A stretch of 64,000 nt of DNA from Rhynochetos jubatus (GCA_027574665.1 CM050658.1:22828317-22892316), one strand, 5' to 3'; counted from the first letter of the stretch, positions 28,036 to 39,670 are shown. Numbers and translations: made by a program. The notes: generated by a model from the letters alone, not told the origin.

Positions 28036-30095
28036 CTAGAATGAACAGGAGCAGAAAGCAGGGAGAAATTAATGTGTTTTAAAGCAACTGACATTTTAAT
28101 CAGGACTGAAAATGGCTGCATTGGGTTTGGAGTTCTTTGTTTTGTTTTGGTATGGTTTGTTTTTATTAAGACATATCAGCATCTAATAAGCTACTTTGTG
28201 AAATACAGAGACAAAGAAACAATCTCTGGAAAGTAGTTTTAAAATATGTATCTTTAAATTTAATTTTAAAACTAAAACATGGAAAATCAGGTTTCTGTAA
28301 GCTTTAATTCATTACTTTAGTCTGTCCTCAAAAAGCAAGTAGTGTTCTGAAAAAAAAAAAAAATATTTCCAGTTAGGTTTTTTAAGTCGTGTTCAGTAGA
28401 AGTGAACAGAGAGCAGCTGGTGGTGTTCTGGACCTCTAATCCTTGACCTTCTGCTTCTCTTTGGGGCCTTTGACTGGTAACTTTGTGTTTGCTTCTGCCT
28501 TCCTTTCACTTTTCCTTTCACAAATGAAAATGGTAAAAGTGTCTTTCACCTGCCATGCCGGACGTTGTGAAGACGGACAGCCAGCTAATGAGAAATGGAA
28601 GGGTCACACACGGAGCAGAGTTCTGACTTACTACATCCAACCTGATCAGACCCGCCAGAACAACCGGTGAACTCGGTGCTTTGCCTGTTCTATGCTATTT
28701 CACGCCAGAGTAATTTAACTGCTGTTAAGTATGTCTGTGTTTCACTTGAGCCAATACAGCAGAAACAGAAACCAGCCCCAGAACTAATGGGGCTCTGCTC
28801 AGGAGCCAGAGACTATTCATCAGCCCGTTTGCAGAACTGGCTCCAACTCTGCACTCTTGTGACCACGCTCTGAAGAAAACACACTTCTAATGTTTTTCTG
28901 AGGCAAAGCTCTCAGGCAGTTATGACCCAGTCATGGCATGTGCTTGTGCAGGTAAGAATCCAGAAGTTCTTTCTTACTTTGGAAAGACCCACAGTGGTGC
29001 GTAACTGGTATGTAACTGACTGCACGTGCCATAGAAGAAGCAGCATTATACACTTCAGTTTGTTAAACTGACGTCTTCCACAATTTCAGCAGGGTGGTTT
29101 TCAGCACATCCCCTAAACATACATAACGTCACACTGGTGAAAATACAACATTTCTCTTTGAAGACTCTATGTAACCAAACTTTCCTAAAAAGTTAATGCC
29201 GAAGGTGAGGGCGCAGCCTCGGCCTGTGCCAAGCTCCTTTTGTAAACCGGTCCGGGGCCGGGGAGCTGCTGACACCGGGGCAGCATCTCTCCTCAAGGCC
29301 GCTTTAGCTAAGGGTGACTGGAGCCGCAGCCGCGAGCAGCAGGGGGCTCGGAAGGCCGGTGCAGAAGCCGAGGGGCCGCGGCCGCCTCCCGCCGGGCCGC
29401 GCACTCACCTGCAGGGCCAGGCACCGGGCGTCGCTGCTCTGCAGGGCGGCCCGCATGTCCTCCACCAGCTCCCGCAGGCTGCCGTTCTCCTCCTCCAGCT
29501 TGGCGATGCGGTCCTCGGCCTGCTCCAGCGCCACGATCTCCTCGTAGCACTCCCGCGAGCAGGGCCCCGCCGGCCGCCGCTCCGCCGCCTCGCCCCCGCC
29601 GCCGGGCCGCCCCGCCGCGCCGGGTCCGGACGGGTCCCGCCGGCGGCGGCGGGGGCTGCGCAGGCGGATCTGGGTCTCGATGTGCTCGCTCTCCCGGCCC
29701 AGCGGCAGGCGCGGCACGGCGCGGCACGGCGCACTGCCCGCCTTGGTGCTGAAGTAGCCGCAGAGGCGGGCGTGGAACTGGCGGAAGGTGAGCTCGGCGG
29801 AGAGGCCGTCCCACAGCCCCGCGCACTCCTCGGGGTCGGCCGCCGCCTCCACCGCCTCCTCCAGCCCCAGCACCTGGCACAGAGTCCGGAAGTCCTCGCC
29901 GGGGATCCTGCCCGCCCCGGCGCAGTCCAGGTGGTGGAAGATCTCCTGCAGGTACTGGTCCAGGCCGGTGGCCAGCACGACGATCTCGTTCTCCACGCCG
30001 CGGTCCAGCCCGTAGTGGTAGGCCAGGGCGCTCACCAGCCACTGCGTCCGCCGGGCCGGCCGCCCGTACGGGTCCCAGCCCTCAGGCGGCTCCAT
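27629..30095 (-). CDS. EFCC1: EFCC1, EF-hand and coiled-coil domain-containing protein 1 (5' two exons)
   Basis: This is the 5' part of a multi-exon minus-strand gene: exon 1 at 30095-29409 and exon 2 at 28035-27629, together 364 full codons. The N-terminus ([60 protein letters not shown]) matches my memory of human EFCC1 (CCDC48), a protein of about 600 residues. An EF-hand-like unit lies at residues 47-80. Its loop at 57-68 keeps D57 but has alanines at ligand positions 3 and 5 and D at position 12, so calcium binding is doubtful. An arginine run follows at 149-153. Coiled coil starts near 181 and fills most of exon 2. The molecular role is not established in the literature I know. The remaining exons (about 230 residues) were not found. 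The gene is divergent from CFAP92 as in human. Identification is firm; the 3' extent is unknown. Confidence 0.93.
28036..29408 (-). other. EFCC1: EFCC1 intron 1
   Basis: This is a 1373-bp intron with GTGAGT at the 5' end and a TTCATTCTAG 3' end. It contains an A14 run (28350-28363). No recognisable repeat or additional exon was seen. Confidence 0.85.
28350..28363 (+). repeat. A14 homopolymer
   Basis: A run of 14 adenines in EFCC1 intron 1. No SINE body was recognised upstream of it. Confidence 0.9.
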
Positions 30096-30480
30096 CGCGC
30101 CCGCCTGCCCCGCCGCGCCGGCCGCGCTCCCCGACCATCCTGCCCCAGGGCCGGCCGCCGCGCCGGCTGCGCCCCCGCCCCGCCTCGCAGCCCGCCCCGC
30201 CGGCGGCTGGGCCCGCAGGCGGGGCGGTGTCCCGGGGGCGCCGGGGGGTGCCGCCGCCTCCCGCAGCGCCGCAGGCTCCGGTGGCCCCCGGTGGCCGCCG
30301 GTGGCGGGGTCTCTTCTCCCACCGGCCGCTTCCCGACACGGAGGTTTGGGCTGCCCCCCTCGGCGGGGGCCGCTCTCTGCGGTGGTCGGGTCGCCGGGCC
30401 AAGTGGGCAGGTGCCACCCCGTTTGTCTGGCAGGAGAAAGGCTTCAGCCAAGGCTGCGCTCGAAGCTGATTTCTAACTTC
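29190..30480 (-). promoter_or_regulatory. EFCC1: CpG island / EFCC1 promoter
   Basis: GC content and CpG density rise abruptly at about 29.19 kb and fall at about 30.48 kb. The island covers EFCC1 exon 1 and about 385 bp upstream of its ATG. Several Sp1-type GC boxes (CCCGCCCCGCC and GGGGCGG) lie at 30170-30230, just upstream of the start codon. No TATA box was seen, as is usual for CpG-island promoters. The exact transcription start cannot be placed. Confidence 0.85.
29409..30095 (-). CDS. EFCC1: EFCC1 exon 1 coding part (residues 1-229)
   Basis: The ATG at 30095-30093 lies in a good context (GCGATGG). The frame stays open for 229 codons to ...CTGCAG followed by GTGAGT, a near-perfect donor, ending in phase 0. 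It is very GC-rich because it lies inside the promoter CpG island. That richness also opens long shadow frames on both strands here, including a 426-codon plus-strand one. The stretch after the donor in the same frame (29304-29408) is intron read-through, not protein. Confidence 0.93.
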
Positions 30481-30697
30481 TTAATGATTCCTTTCTGGTG
30501 CCTTTCTAACACGAGCGAAAGGATAGCATCGCGGAATCCAGCCTGGGAAGTAATGCTTGCCAACGAGTCAGCGGTCCCGCTAAATTAATGAAACTAATGT
30601 GCTTAAAGGTTGATCACCTTTCTGCTCACGCAGGTTTTTCACCTCTGTAGGTATGGCGTCTTTATGGTACCTAAGCAGTTGTCTGCAATAGAGATGC
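30481..30697. other. Intergenic spacer between EFCC1 island and solo LTR
   Basis: Ordinary AT-rich spacer. It contains the left copy of the 5-bp GATGC target-site duplication at 30693-30697. Confidence 0.7.
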
Positions 30698-31467
30698 TGT
30701 CGTGGTTTACTCTGGCTAGCAAAATACCACGAAGCCGCTCTCACAAATCCCCCTCCCCTCCTCCAGTGGAGGGGAAGAATCGGAGGAAAAAGAAATGAGG
30801 AAGCTTGTAAAATTGAGATAAGAACTATTTACTAATTAAATCTAAATCAATATATACAGATACTACTAATAGTAAATAATTAAAATAGTAGAAAATACAA
30901 CATATGACACAATATGATACAGTTTCTCACCACCCACTGAGCAATGCACACCCAGGTGCTGCGCAGTGAGAGTCAGACCCAGAGAGCCCGAGAACCACAG
31001 CCCGAGAGCGATCCCAGCCCGAGAGCTGCAGCCCAAGGGCCAGAGCCCAGGAGCTAATGCAGCAGATTCCGAATGAACCCTGTCAGCGATAGCGTGACTG
31101 GGAACACTAAACAACCCACCAGCTCCCTCACGAAGGAGCCAGCACCGGAGTTAGCAAAGCAGCTAACGCAGGGAGGGTTAGCAAGTGCCCAGGAGTAGGG
31201 GAGCAAGGGAGTGAGGGAGAGAGTAATGGCTACCGGACCCCCTTCGCCGCACAAAAACCCCAGAACATGAGGTACCATGGAGTGAAATACTTCCTTGGTC
31301 AGTTTGGGTCAGCTGCAGTATCAGAAGTGGAGAAAGACCTTGAATTCAGTACAGGCCCTCCCCAGCGCCAGCTGAGACCTTATCAGTGCTTCTCTTAGCT
31401 CCAACAATACAGCTCTCCAGCAACCACAGTAAAGGGAGTTAACTCTTTCCTGACTGAACCCAGCACA
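30698..31467 (-). mobile_element. Solo LTR of an avian endogenous retrovirus (ERVL-like)
   Basis: A 770-bp element begins TGTCGTGGTTTACTCTGGC and ends AACCCAGCACA on the plus strand. It is flanked by perfect 5-bp direct repeats GATGC at 30693-30697 and 31468-31472. Internal words such as 'gagataagaac.attta', 'ctcaccaccc', 'ggtcagtttgggtcag' and 'gagttaactcttt' match the antisense of an LTR type common in neoavian genomes. A 5-bp duplication fits ERVL-type integration. No internal retroviral sequence remains, so it is a recombined solo LTR and not a gene. The minus-strand open frames in and around it are meaningless. Confidence 0.88.
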
Positions 31468-31472
31468 GATGC

Positions 31473-33895
31473 ATAAACTGGTTGAAATGACTGAGCTTTC
31501 CAGAGCAGTGATTTTTGTCCCTCTGGCGATGGAGTAGGACCTGCAGTGCTGAATGCAGCTACAGTCAGTGAGCAGCTCCAGCAGGGCTGCTGCTCCACCA
31601 CAGGGACATGCCACAGGCCAGAGGTGACTGTGGCACCAGCCATGCACAAGGTCTAAACAGGATGACAAAGTCGGGGTGTTGATACCAGGCTCCTTTAACA
31701 GCCCCAGACAAGGCAAGGGAGTGCACCAGGTCTGGGGCCCATCAAGGAAGTCCCATCACGAGCCGCAGCAGGCTGCTGGAAAGATTACACTGCAGGTCCA
31801 AGGGACAGCCAGTAGACTGGGCAAGGACCAGAGATAGGTACACCCACAGCACCCCTCAGGGAAGGACGGGGGCCCAGGGCACAGGTGGCAGTCTTGGCAG
31901 GGGGTGTGGGTCCCACCTGAGGTTATGCAGGGCAGGTAAGGCCTGCTGGTGCACTCAGGGCCTGGACGCTGCTTTACTTCCCACAGCTGAATGGGAACGT
32001 TGACTGATGTGTGTGCTGTGCATCATCAAGGAAAAGCATCCTTTGGAAGGCTGTTGACATCCTCTTTACTAAAAATCAAATTTCTGATTGTTTCTAGGGG
32101 AGGCTGGTGGCATAAAAGGTTGTCTGGCTGAAGATCTTTTGGCTTCTGTGTTACAAGATCTGGGTTCCCCAGGGCACTCAGTGCTCCACGGGATCAGCCT
32201 TCCTATTCTCAGGGGTTGAGTTTTATCCACCAATAATTTTCTATGTATTTATTATCCACAATAGTAGCATGTTTTGTATTTTTGCAGTCTTGAGGAATCT
32301 CCTGTCCAGCACATGGATTTACTTCTGTTTGTTTTGGGTTTGTTGTTTGGGTTCTTTTGTTTGGTTGTTTATTTTGGATGTATTCTTGTTCCTTTAAAGA
32401 GTGTTTCTCCCATTTTCCTCTTGTTTGAAATGATACATAATGTGTAATATTTCTGGTTGACTGGATCAAGAGATAGGGGTTTTTTTCCATTCTCAACATA
32501 TATGTATATATTCCTTATTTACTGTTATAACCACGTATACCTACAAAACCTCACGTTTTCTTAGTCTGGTAATGTTATTAATGCAAGAAATAATAGACTT
32601 AGGCTCTACAAAATGTCCCCTTAATGTAGCACCAGAGAGGAGGAGACAGGAAAGACAAAACCATAATCCGTGACTGGTTGTAGCAGATATTTTGTATGTA
32701 AATCCACATCTGTTATCCACACGTCAAACTCCAAACTGAAGCATCAAGGCCCTGGAGTTAGACAACGCCACAATCTAAACTTGTTCTGGTCTAGCTGGGT
32801 TAAATTGTAAAAATATTTATCAAGTGGAAATAATTGATTTAAAGGCTGCCAGGATCTTTACCAGGCTATAAATGTGTCAGCGTAAATTTTGCTTTAGCAC
32901 CTACAGTTTCCAATTAGGTTTCTTGGTGGTGGCTGGGTAGAAGAGAGACATTGTTAACACTGAGGAGCATTTGGGCCTCTGTTTAATCCGTCATTGTCCA
33001 TCTGCTGGGCTTCTGGTTTGAAAGAGCGAAGGACATAAATGGCATGGCAAATCTTGGGCTTTCTGTGTTGTCACCGTAACAGGGAAATGAGAATGTCAGA
33101 ATGGTGTCAGTTCATGTTCACACACGTTTCATCTCTGAAAGAAAGCAGACACTTGATACTAGGAAAACCCCCAAACCTTGGGCGTATTGTATTTTCTTTG
33201 GGTTTACGGAAAAGCTCCAACTGTCGGGCAGTTGGGTTTTGCACTGTGTTTTCTTAAAAAACAACCACCTGGGCCAATACTTTTAAACACTAGACAACTG
33301 CGAAAACAGCTGGACCAGAGAAATCTTAAATGTCACTGTAGCCTCCCTGTGACAAGGGGGGTGGGTTTGGTAGATGTAAACTTTCCTTTTGCACCCTGCT
33401 TTTCTTTAAAACTAAGCCATGCATTGTTCCACACGTAACCTTTTATGAAGTATTCAAGGTCTTTTTCTTCACTAAGTTGTCCCCAGATCTGGTAGTGCAT
33501 TCTGTCATGGAAATACCTTGAAAGAGTCCTGTCTGTGGAAAGAGCTGGTGGGAAAGCAGGATCTGAATGGAATGCCTGTTTCTACTGTGTGGTGGTAATA
33601 GTTGGAAATCAGAAGTATAATGAAATAATGATTTTGAAATTACTTAAGTGGGTATTTTAAAGAACTTAACAGGTTCTGTGGTCAGACTTAGGCTCGTTTG
33701 CCAACATCATTGATGCAATAATGTGTTAATTTGTATTAAGTAGCAGTGGGATTAGTTAAGACGTATAAACTAGGTTCTTAGAAAAAAAATGTGTTTGAGC
33801 TTAAATTAATCATAGTTTTATTTCACAGCTCATATGTGTTGCAGGACCAAGGATCAGCATGGTTTGCATTGATGTCTGACGTTCCAGGATATCAG
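31473..33895. other. Intergenic spacer with GC-richer repeat-like segment
   Basis: From about 31.49 to 31.99 kb the sequence is clearly GC-richer than its surroundings, with words such as 'cagcaggctgctggaaag' and 'cctcagggaaggacggggg'. It looks like an unassigned interspersed repeat or old ERV-derived stretch. The minus-strand frames of 84-131 codons there carry no recognisable domain. From 32.0 to 33.9 kb it is plain AT-rich sequence, with a T/G-rich low-complexity patch at about 32325-32375. Confidence 0.5.
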
Positions 33896-33900
33896 TAGTC

Positions 33901-35292
33901 TGGTGTCACTCAGAACACAGAGCCAGCCTGAACTGTGGGGCTGTGGAAGATGCTCATTGTGCCGAAAGATCACTTTGCTACAGTAAAAAACTCTTTAATT
34001 CATTCCAGACTTTCTATTACTAAGGAGAAAAGTGAGAATGTAGTGCTGAGTACTGTGGTGGTGCATTTCTTCCCCTCTTCACTCCTGGAAAGTTTTATGG
34101 CCTTGGAGGTTCCTGTCAAACCTTGGCCATTGTGCAGGGAGTTTGGTGGTGAAGCGCCCCTTATCATATCAAAACACTCTTGCACTGCCAGGGTGGGGAA
34201 TGGCCATACTAGGGGTCAGTTGCCTGCTTACAGTGTGGGATGAGAGTGAAATCATCCCCTGCCAGCCTTGAACCTTACTGCAGTCTGGACAGATCGGTAC
34301 CAGCTGTGGATTCCAATGACCACCTGCCCCAATTAAGGCCAGGATGTAAAATTATTTATGCCTAAAGTCAATTATCTTGCGACCCTATAAATAGCGGTTC
34401 CAAGGATGACCCTTTGAGCTCTCCTGGACGGCAGCGGGCTGCGCCCAGCATCTCCCTCTGAGTGGGACGCCTCTCAGAATTTGCAGACTCTCAAGTTTGT
34501 GAAGTCAGAGAACAGTTGACACAAACTGGGCTGAATAAACCCGCCTTGAGGCTCAACTCTTCGCCCGTTGAGAGATGCACAGACATCCAACGTGAATATT
34601 TTCACCGAACTCAAGGGGAAATTTTAACAGGTACCTTCATACAAATGTACGTATATCCCCATTTCTATATCTGTCTGTGTGAGTGTATGCGTGCAACTTT
34701 GTGTTGATAACCTTGTTAAGTTCTTGATAAAGTTACTGTACTGATTTGTTGAAAGTTAAGTCCTGCTGAGTAATTGTGTGATCTGTGTGTGACATATCTG
34801 AATAGTGTTAAGAAACTTAGAATTATTGCTGCCCCACATTGTTTCTATTCCCAAGTTTCACACCAAGCACAAACTCCACACACTCTGATCCTTTCCCTGG
34901 CATAAACCCTTGACCAGGTCTGGGACTAGGGGTGGATTCAGCCACACCTAGGCTTCTCTTTTGAGGCATTTAGAAAGCAAGGGGGTCCACTCTGAACCTT
35001 GTGACTGAACGGGAGGAAATTCCTTGCCCCTTTTCCCTAATCCATGTCACAAGAATCCAATCCTGCCTTGATTTCTCTGACTCTGTAAATAATTTTTAAT
35101 TCATGTACCGACTACTTTAATCTGTTGCTAATTTGATTTTGCCTTTGTATATTTTTCCATGTTGAATAAGTAGTAGAGGGGACCTTGCCATCAAATTCTG
35201 TTAAGTCACACTTCTCACATTCATATTAAAAATATTAGCTTTTCCCCTAATATTTGTGACGCTGATCTTTTAAGTGGCCTAAACCACTCAGC
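33901..35292 (+). mobile_element. LTR-like element, plus orientation (candidate long solo LTR)
   Basis: The core is LTR-like. A TATA box (CTATAAATAG, 34385-34394) is followed by the words 'cccagcatctccctctgagtgggacgcctc', typical of avian ERVL LTRs, and by an AATAAA signal at 34534-34539. This order suits U3-R-U5 on the plus strand. If the ends are TG at 33901 and CA at 35292, a 5-bp direct repeat TAGTC flanks it (33896-33900 and 35293-35297). I found those ends by searching for a matching repeat, so they are less secure than the core. No viral genes are present. Confidence 0.6.
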
Positions 35293-36525
35293 ATAGTCCC
35301 CTTTCATGACAAGTACCTAAAACTTGCTTTCCAAACCCTTTCCAACAAAGTAATACTGTGATGTCATTGATACTTTTAAAATTGTTGATTCTGAGGCAGT
35401 TGCTTTCTTAAGGCACTTCAGAGATGAGTTAAAATAATATTAGTGGTGCAGCATTGTTCTTGGCATGTTCTTGAGGTTACTTGCAACTCCAAAAATGTTG
35501 GGTGTTGTCTTTTTGTTTGTTAGGTCCAGGGAATTGGGACAGCTCTATGTATACAGTAAAACGCAGAAGGAAGAATGTCACTGGGCGTCCCAATCTGTCA
35601 TGTAGTTCTGCTCCTGCCTGCAGCATGTTTTCATTTAATACTTGTACAGACAAGGTTTTTGATGTGCGCATCCGGTGAGCGCGTAGGTAATTCTGATACT
35701 CTGCTCAAGAGGCTGTAAAGATGTTCTGTATGTTCAGCGACATGGAGAGCATACTGGGTGCATACAGGAAAGAGTTTCGGTACCTAATATAGGGAACCTT
35801 GGTAAGCTGATGAATGTAAGGAAAATGTCTGTTAAAAATGGGCAAGAACAGGGGTCTGGCGACTCGCTGTAGAGCTGATGGGAAACCACTGGGGTTAAAA
35901 AAGGCCTTACCTATCCGCAATTTGGGTTTTATTCTGCATGATATTACTAATTACATTGGGGTCTTTCTCTTGCTGTAAACTATTTAGAGGGAAGAAATGA
36001 CGTGTTAGGTAGTCTGCACAGGAAACAGCTGCAGCTGTCTGAATAACCAGGCGTTGTATTTGACATTTCTTAGCTATTCAGCATCTGGAACAGTTTTAAG
36101 GATCTCCTGCAGTAATTAGAAAAGAGAAATCTACTGCTTTCAACTTTTATTTAGTGGTGCTCATGGGCTAAATGTTTCTTTTTTATGAACAAATTTTGGA
36201 GTAAATGGAGGCCGAAAATCGGAAATTCACAATACTGTAAGTGGGACCAGAACTTGACTTTTAGTGCTCCAGTCAGTATTACTCCTGGCTGTTTCTCTAG
36301 CTGCTGAGTCTGCCAGCAGTTCCTGTGTAGGCTGTAGGGAGCAGATGTGACCTGAGCCTCCTCTGCTACAAGTTTTTTTAATCCTGCTAAGGGTATGTAT
36401 CTAAATTACTTCGGAAAAGTATTTTCTTTCTAAAACATTGATGCTGTCTTAATTTCTGCTATAAGACTGTAGATTCTCAGGATAAACATGCATTATTTAG
36501 ATTTAGCCTTTTAGAGCATCTTTTC

Positions 36526-36586
36526 TCCTGGATATTCCTAAATACTAGTGTCCTGGATATTCCTAAATACCTAAATACTAGTGTCT
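36526..36586. repeat. Imperfect tandem duplication, 25-bp unit
   Basis: The unit beginning TCCTGGATATTCCTAAATAC occurs at 36526 and again at 36551. The second copy carries an extra internal CTAAATAC repeat before the shared ACTAGTGTC end. Confidence 0.85.
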
Positions 36587-36684
36587 GTGCGTACGGGTGA
36601 GGAAATGGAGGTACAGTGATGCAAGGATGGTGATGGAAGCTTCAGCCTTGGAACTGAGACCCATTTTGTGTCTGTCTGTCCATT

Positions 36685-36732
36685 CCCAGGATGTCTAGAA
36701 CCTGGAATCCCAGGATGTCTAGAACCTGGAAT
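36685..36732. repeat. Exact 24-bp tandem duplication
   Basis: Two identical 24-bp copies start CCCAGGATGTCTAGAACC at 36685 and 36709. Identity suggests a recent slippage event. Confidence 0.92.
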
Positions 36733-38332
36733 CCTTGGAAACTCAGAATCAGTTTCCTTATGGGTAAGTCAGACATCTTAGCATACAGTCCTCCAAATTG
36801 GTATACTGGACAGAGCACTGCGTAGCATTAGAGGACACAAAGAATGTGGACACCCCTATTCCTTGTTATTCTGAGCTTTTATGCACTTTCCTGAGGGTTC
36901 AGAGCCCCGAGTCTTTGCCTGCGAGGAGTCGTGAGTATGAGTTTCTAGCCTGATGGTTTGGGCTCAGCCAGCAAGTGTGTCCTGTTGACTGCTTGCTGAG
37001 ACTCCTCGCACGCTTTCAGTAAAGCTCGGTAGATCTGAAGGCTCTTTTCCTACTGAGCTCAGTAAACCTTGAACCCCTCTCACAGTGGCACAGCCTCCGC
37101 AGACATAGCTGGGGGCTGAAGTGGAAGACTGGCAATGAGGATTTGGGTCTTGACCCAGCGTAGGTGTGAAAGGAGCACCAAACTGTTGAATCATTTGAAG
37201 GTTTGGATTCTTCTGGGCTTCATGTGCTTTTCAGTTTCATACAAAAAGTGCAGGTGCTGTCCCTGGGTTTGTCTGAAAGGGATTTACCAGACCCCATGCA
37301 CGAAGGCAGCAGCAGACACGGGAAAGGCTCACGAGGATTTGTGTATTCTTTCATTCATAGAATACACCCTGAAATGTTGAAGCTTTTATCTATCAGAAAA
37401 ATGTTTCATGACAATCATGTTTTATTCCATTGGCATTTTAATTTCCACTCAGCTGCTTTTTCTCAGACAACTGAGATATCAGCCTAAGTTCCTAATGATG
37501 GGTTGTGAGACATAATCACGTGGGAAAACAAAGAGAACCAAAACCTGTGAAATTAATCACCCCACCCTTCTTCACCCCCCTTGTGTGAAATATTGTCAAA
37601 CTGAACAGGCTGAAGTGGGCTTCAATACCCAGTTGTTCATATGATGTGTGATTTGTGCAAGAAGACAAACTATATAATCATTATTTGGTCTATAACTGCC
37701 AAACGGATCCTATAATGGTTTTGCTGCTGTCTAAGGAGGGGGAAGGTGATGCGTAAGTTGTGTGTATATGGAAAGTTAGTTATAGTTTAGGAAATCTGAA
37801 TCTCTGAAAAGGGTGTTTGTGAAGTACAACCGATGTGTAAATTCACGCTATGGTTGGCTGCTCAGTGTGTAGGTAATCCTGTGTTACTCTGTCCGAAAAA
37901 CGTATTTGTCTGGTTTACTCTTATTCCTGCCAAGTCATTTGGATAGTTGTGCTCTTAAAATTACTGAAAAGTGAACATGCTCACACATTTTCTTGATTTG
38001 TTACCTGCATGCATAATTAATTACGTACTACTGATTACTCTTGCACAGACATTAAGTGTTTATGGGCAATCTTGTCATTCCTCTGCCCGCTCTACCATAA
38101 ATACTGTCTATGTTCATGGCAAGAAAGACAAATCTATCCAGTGGAAAAAAAAATATTGCAAATGTTTGAATGCGATTGCATTCCTTTGGTTGTTAGGTTT
38201 ATGTGGCAATGCTTACTAAGTTTTCAGATTCAAATGTTTCCTGAAGGCGCAGATGTAACGGGGACAGGTGTCGCTTCGGCTGCAAACACACCACCATGCA
38301 GCTCTTCGTGATGGTGCATGAGCATTTAAAAG

Positions 38333-38476
38333 GCGGGCGGACATGGTGCTTAGGGACGTGGTGCTTAGGGACGTGGTTTAGCGGTGGGCTCGGCAGTGTT
38401 AGGTTAGTCAGGTTGACGGTTGGCCTAGATGATGTTAAAGGTGTTTTCCAGCCTAAGCGGTTCTATGATTCTGTAC
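38333..38476 (+). mobile_element. CR1 LINE 3' tail, plus strand, with internal 18-bp duplication
   Basis: Words 'gtttagcggtgggctcggca', 'gttaggttagtcaggttgacggttggcc', 'gatgatgttaaaggt' (in pieces) and the terminal 'ttctatgattct' are the sense CR1 3' end. Within it GACATGGTGCTTAGG-type sequence is tandemly repeated (about 18 bp, 38339-38376). 5'-truncated and non-coding. Confidence 0.88.
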
Positions 38477-38929
38477 GAGGTGACCACCCCCCCTGAGGCT
38501 GTGGAGCTGCTGCTGCCTGTGGTGGGCGGTGCAGCAGCCTCCTGCCCTTCTCCTTGCCATGGGTGGCACGGAGCTGGCAGGGTGGAGGCAATGAGCTCTC
38601 CGTAGGGTGGGGCGGGTAGCTCCCCATATTCGTTACGATACACGGGCTATTCAGAAACGGAGGAGATGGAGAAGAACATTTTGACATGCCAGTACGGTGT
38701 AAGGGCATTGGCGGGGAAAGCCTACACTGTTTGAAGGTTGTGAATGAAGAGCCAGTGCTGCGGGGTGCAGATGCTCCGGTGAGATGTTTTCGCTGAAGTT
38801 TCTAGATGAAGTACCGCAGTGGGAGGCTTGCTGGAGCCAGCAGCCACGCACCGGCTTTTGGAGCGTCTGTGTGCACTACGGCTTACGCAGTGAGAGCGCA
38901 GCTTTACCAAAACCAGCTCCTCCGTGGGA

Positions 38930-39310
38930 GAAGCCTGCTGTAAGGCCCGCGGGCAGCAGCCGCCCGGCGGCCAGGTGGCTGCTGTGGCGGCCGGCGGCCC
39001 GAACGCCCGCAGCGGAGATGCCCGGGCGAGCGCCCCGCGCGGGGAACCGCCGCGGGCAGCGCTGAGGCCCGGCCAGGCCGGGCGGCGGGGAGGGGGGCGG
39101 CGGGAGGCCCGCACAGCGCCTGTGGGCCGGTGCGGGGTGTTAACGGGGCTTTGGTCGGGGAGGGCCGGTCTCCGGTAACAAGGGTCGGTAGCCAAGCCCC
39201 GGCCCCTCGGTGGGGCTGGCGGCCGCGGGCGGGTTGGGGCCGGGCCCGGCTGTCGTCGCGGGGGCTCGCCCACCCCGTCAGCGGTCGCTGGGCTGCAGGG
39301 GCTGCCCCTG
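38930..39310 (+). promoter_or_regulatory. CFAP92: CpG island / CFAP92 promoter
   Basis: A compact block of very high GC and CpG density (CCGCCCGGCGG, GGGCGGCGGGGAGG, GCCGGGCCCGGC and similar). It ends about 350 bp upstream of the first CFAP92 coding exon I can see. No TATA box was found. It probably contains a non-coding first exon and the transcription start, which I cannot place. The 253-codon minus-strand frame across it is a GC artefact with no recognisable domain. Confidence 0.75.
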
Positions 39311-39670
39311 ACACCTGAAAACCAACTGCTTTCGGTACTCAGCCTTCCTCTGCACTTGTGACACCTCCTCAGGTGACCCCCCCCTTTCACTTTTAGCATC
39401 GTGTGGCCGTGAGCTGGACGCGCTGGGGCAGTTACATGGCCTGTCCCTCGCAGGCTTTTGTGTGGACTGGCCCTGCACCCCAAAATTAATCCGTTGGGTT
39501 AGGCGTTGTCTACTTTGAAAGCACTTTTGAAATGGGAATTTTTGAACCTTCTTATGCTATCCTTCCTTGCTTCTGCTTTGGGTCTAGTAGGGATTTTTAT
39601 TTCAGCACTAAAATAAAGCTGTTTGTCCTGTTCCGTAGGCTTTGAGCCCGTAGTCTGACTGCACATCGAG

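Larger units (their letters stand above)
35298..38332. other. Intergenic spacer
   Basis: No coding signal was seen. It holds two small tandem duplications near 36.53 and 36.69 kb. Open frames on both strands are short and overlap one another. Confidence 0.6.

Noticed and set aside
29196..30476. 426-codon plus-strand open frame, the longest in the window
   Set aside because: It is antisense to EFCC1 exon 1 in a CpG island, rich in P, R, A and G, without domains. High GC removes stop codons in all frames here.
31321..31716. 131-codon minus-strand open frame
   Set aside because: It starts in the solo LTR and runs into flanking repeat-like DNA; no viral or host domain is visible.
39165..39182. 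RFX X-box-like GTCTCCGGTAAC in the CFAP92 island
   Set aside because: The two half-sites have no spacer, whereas the usual motif needs 1-3 bases; in GC-rich DNA such matches are common.
38722..39483. 253-codon minus-strand open frame
   Set aside because: It crosses the CFAP92 CpG island. Composition (P, R, A, S) is typical of GC artefacts and no domain is visible.
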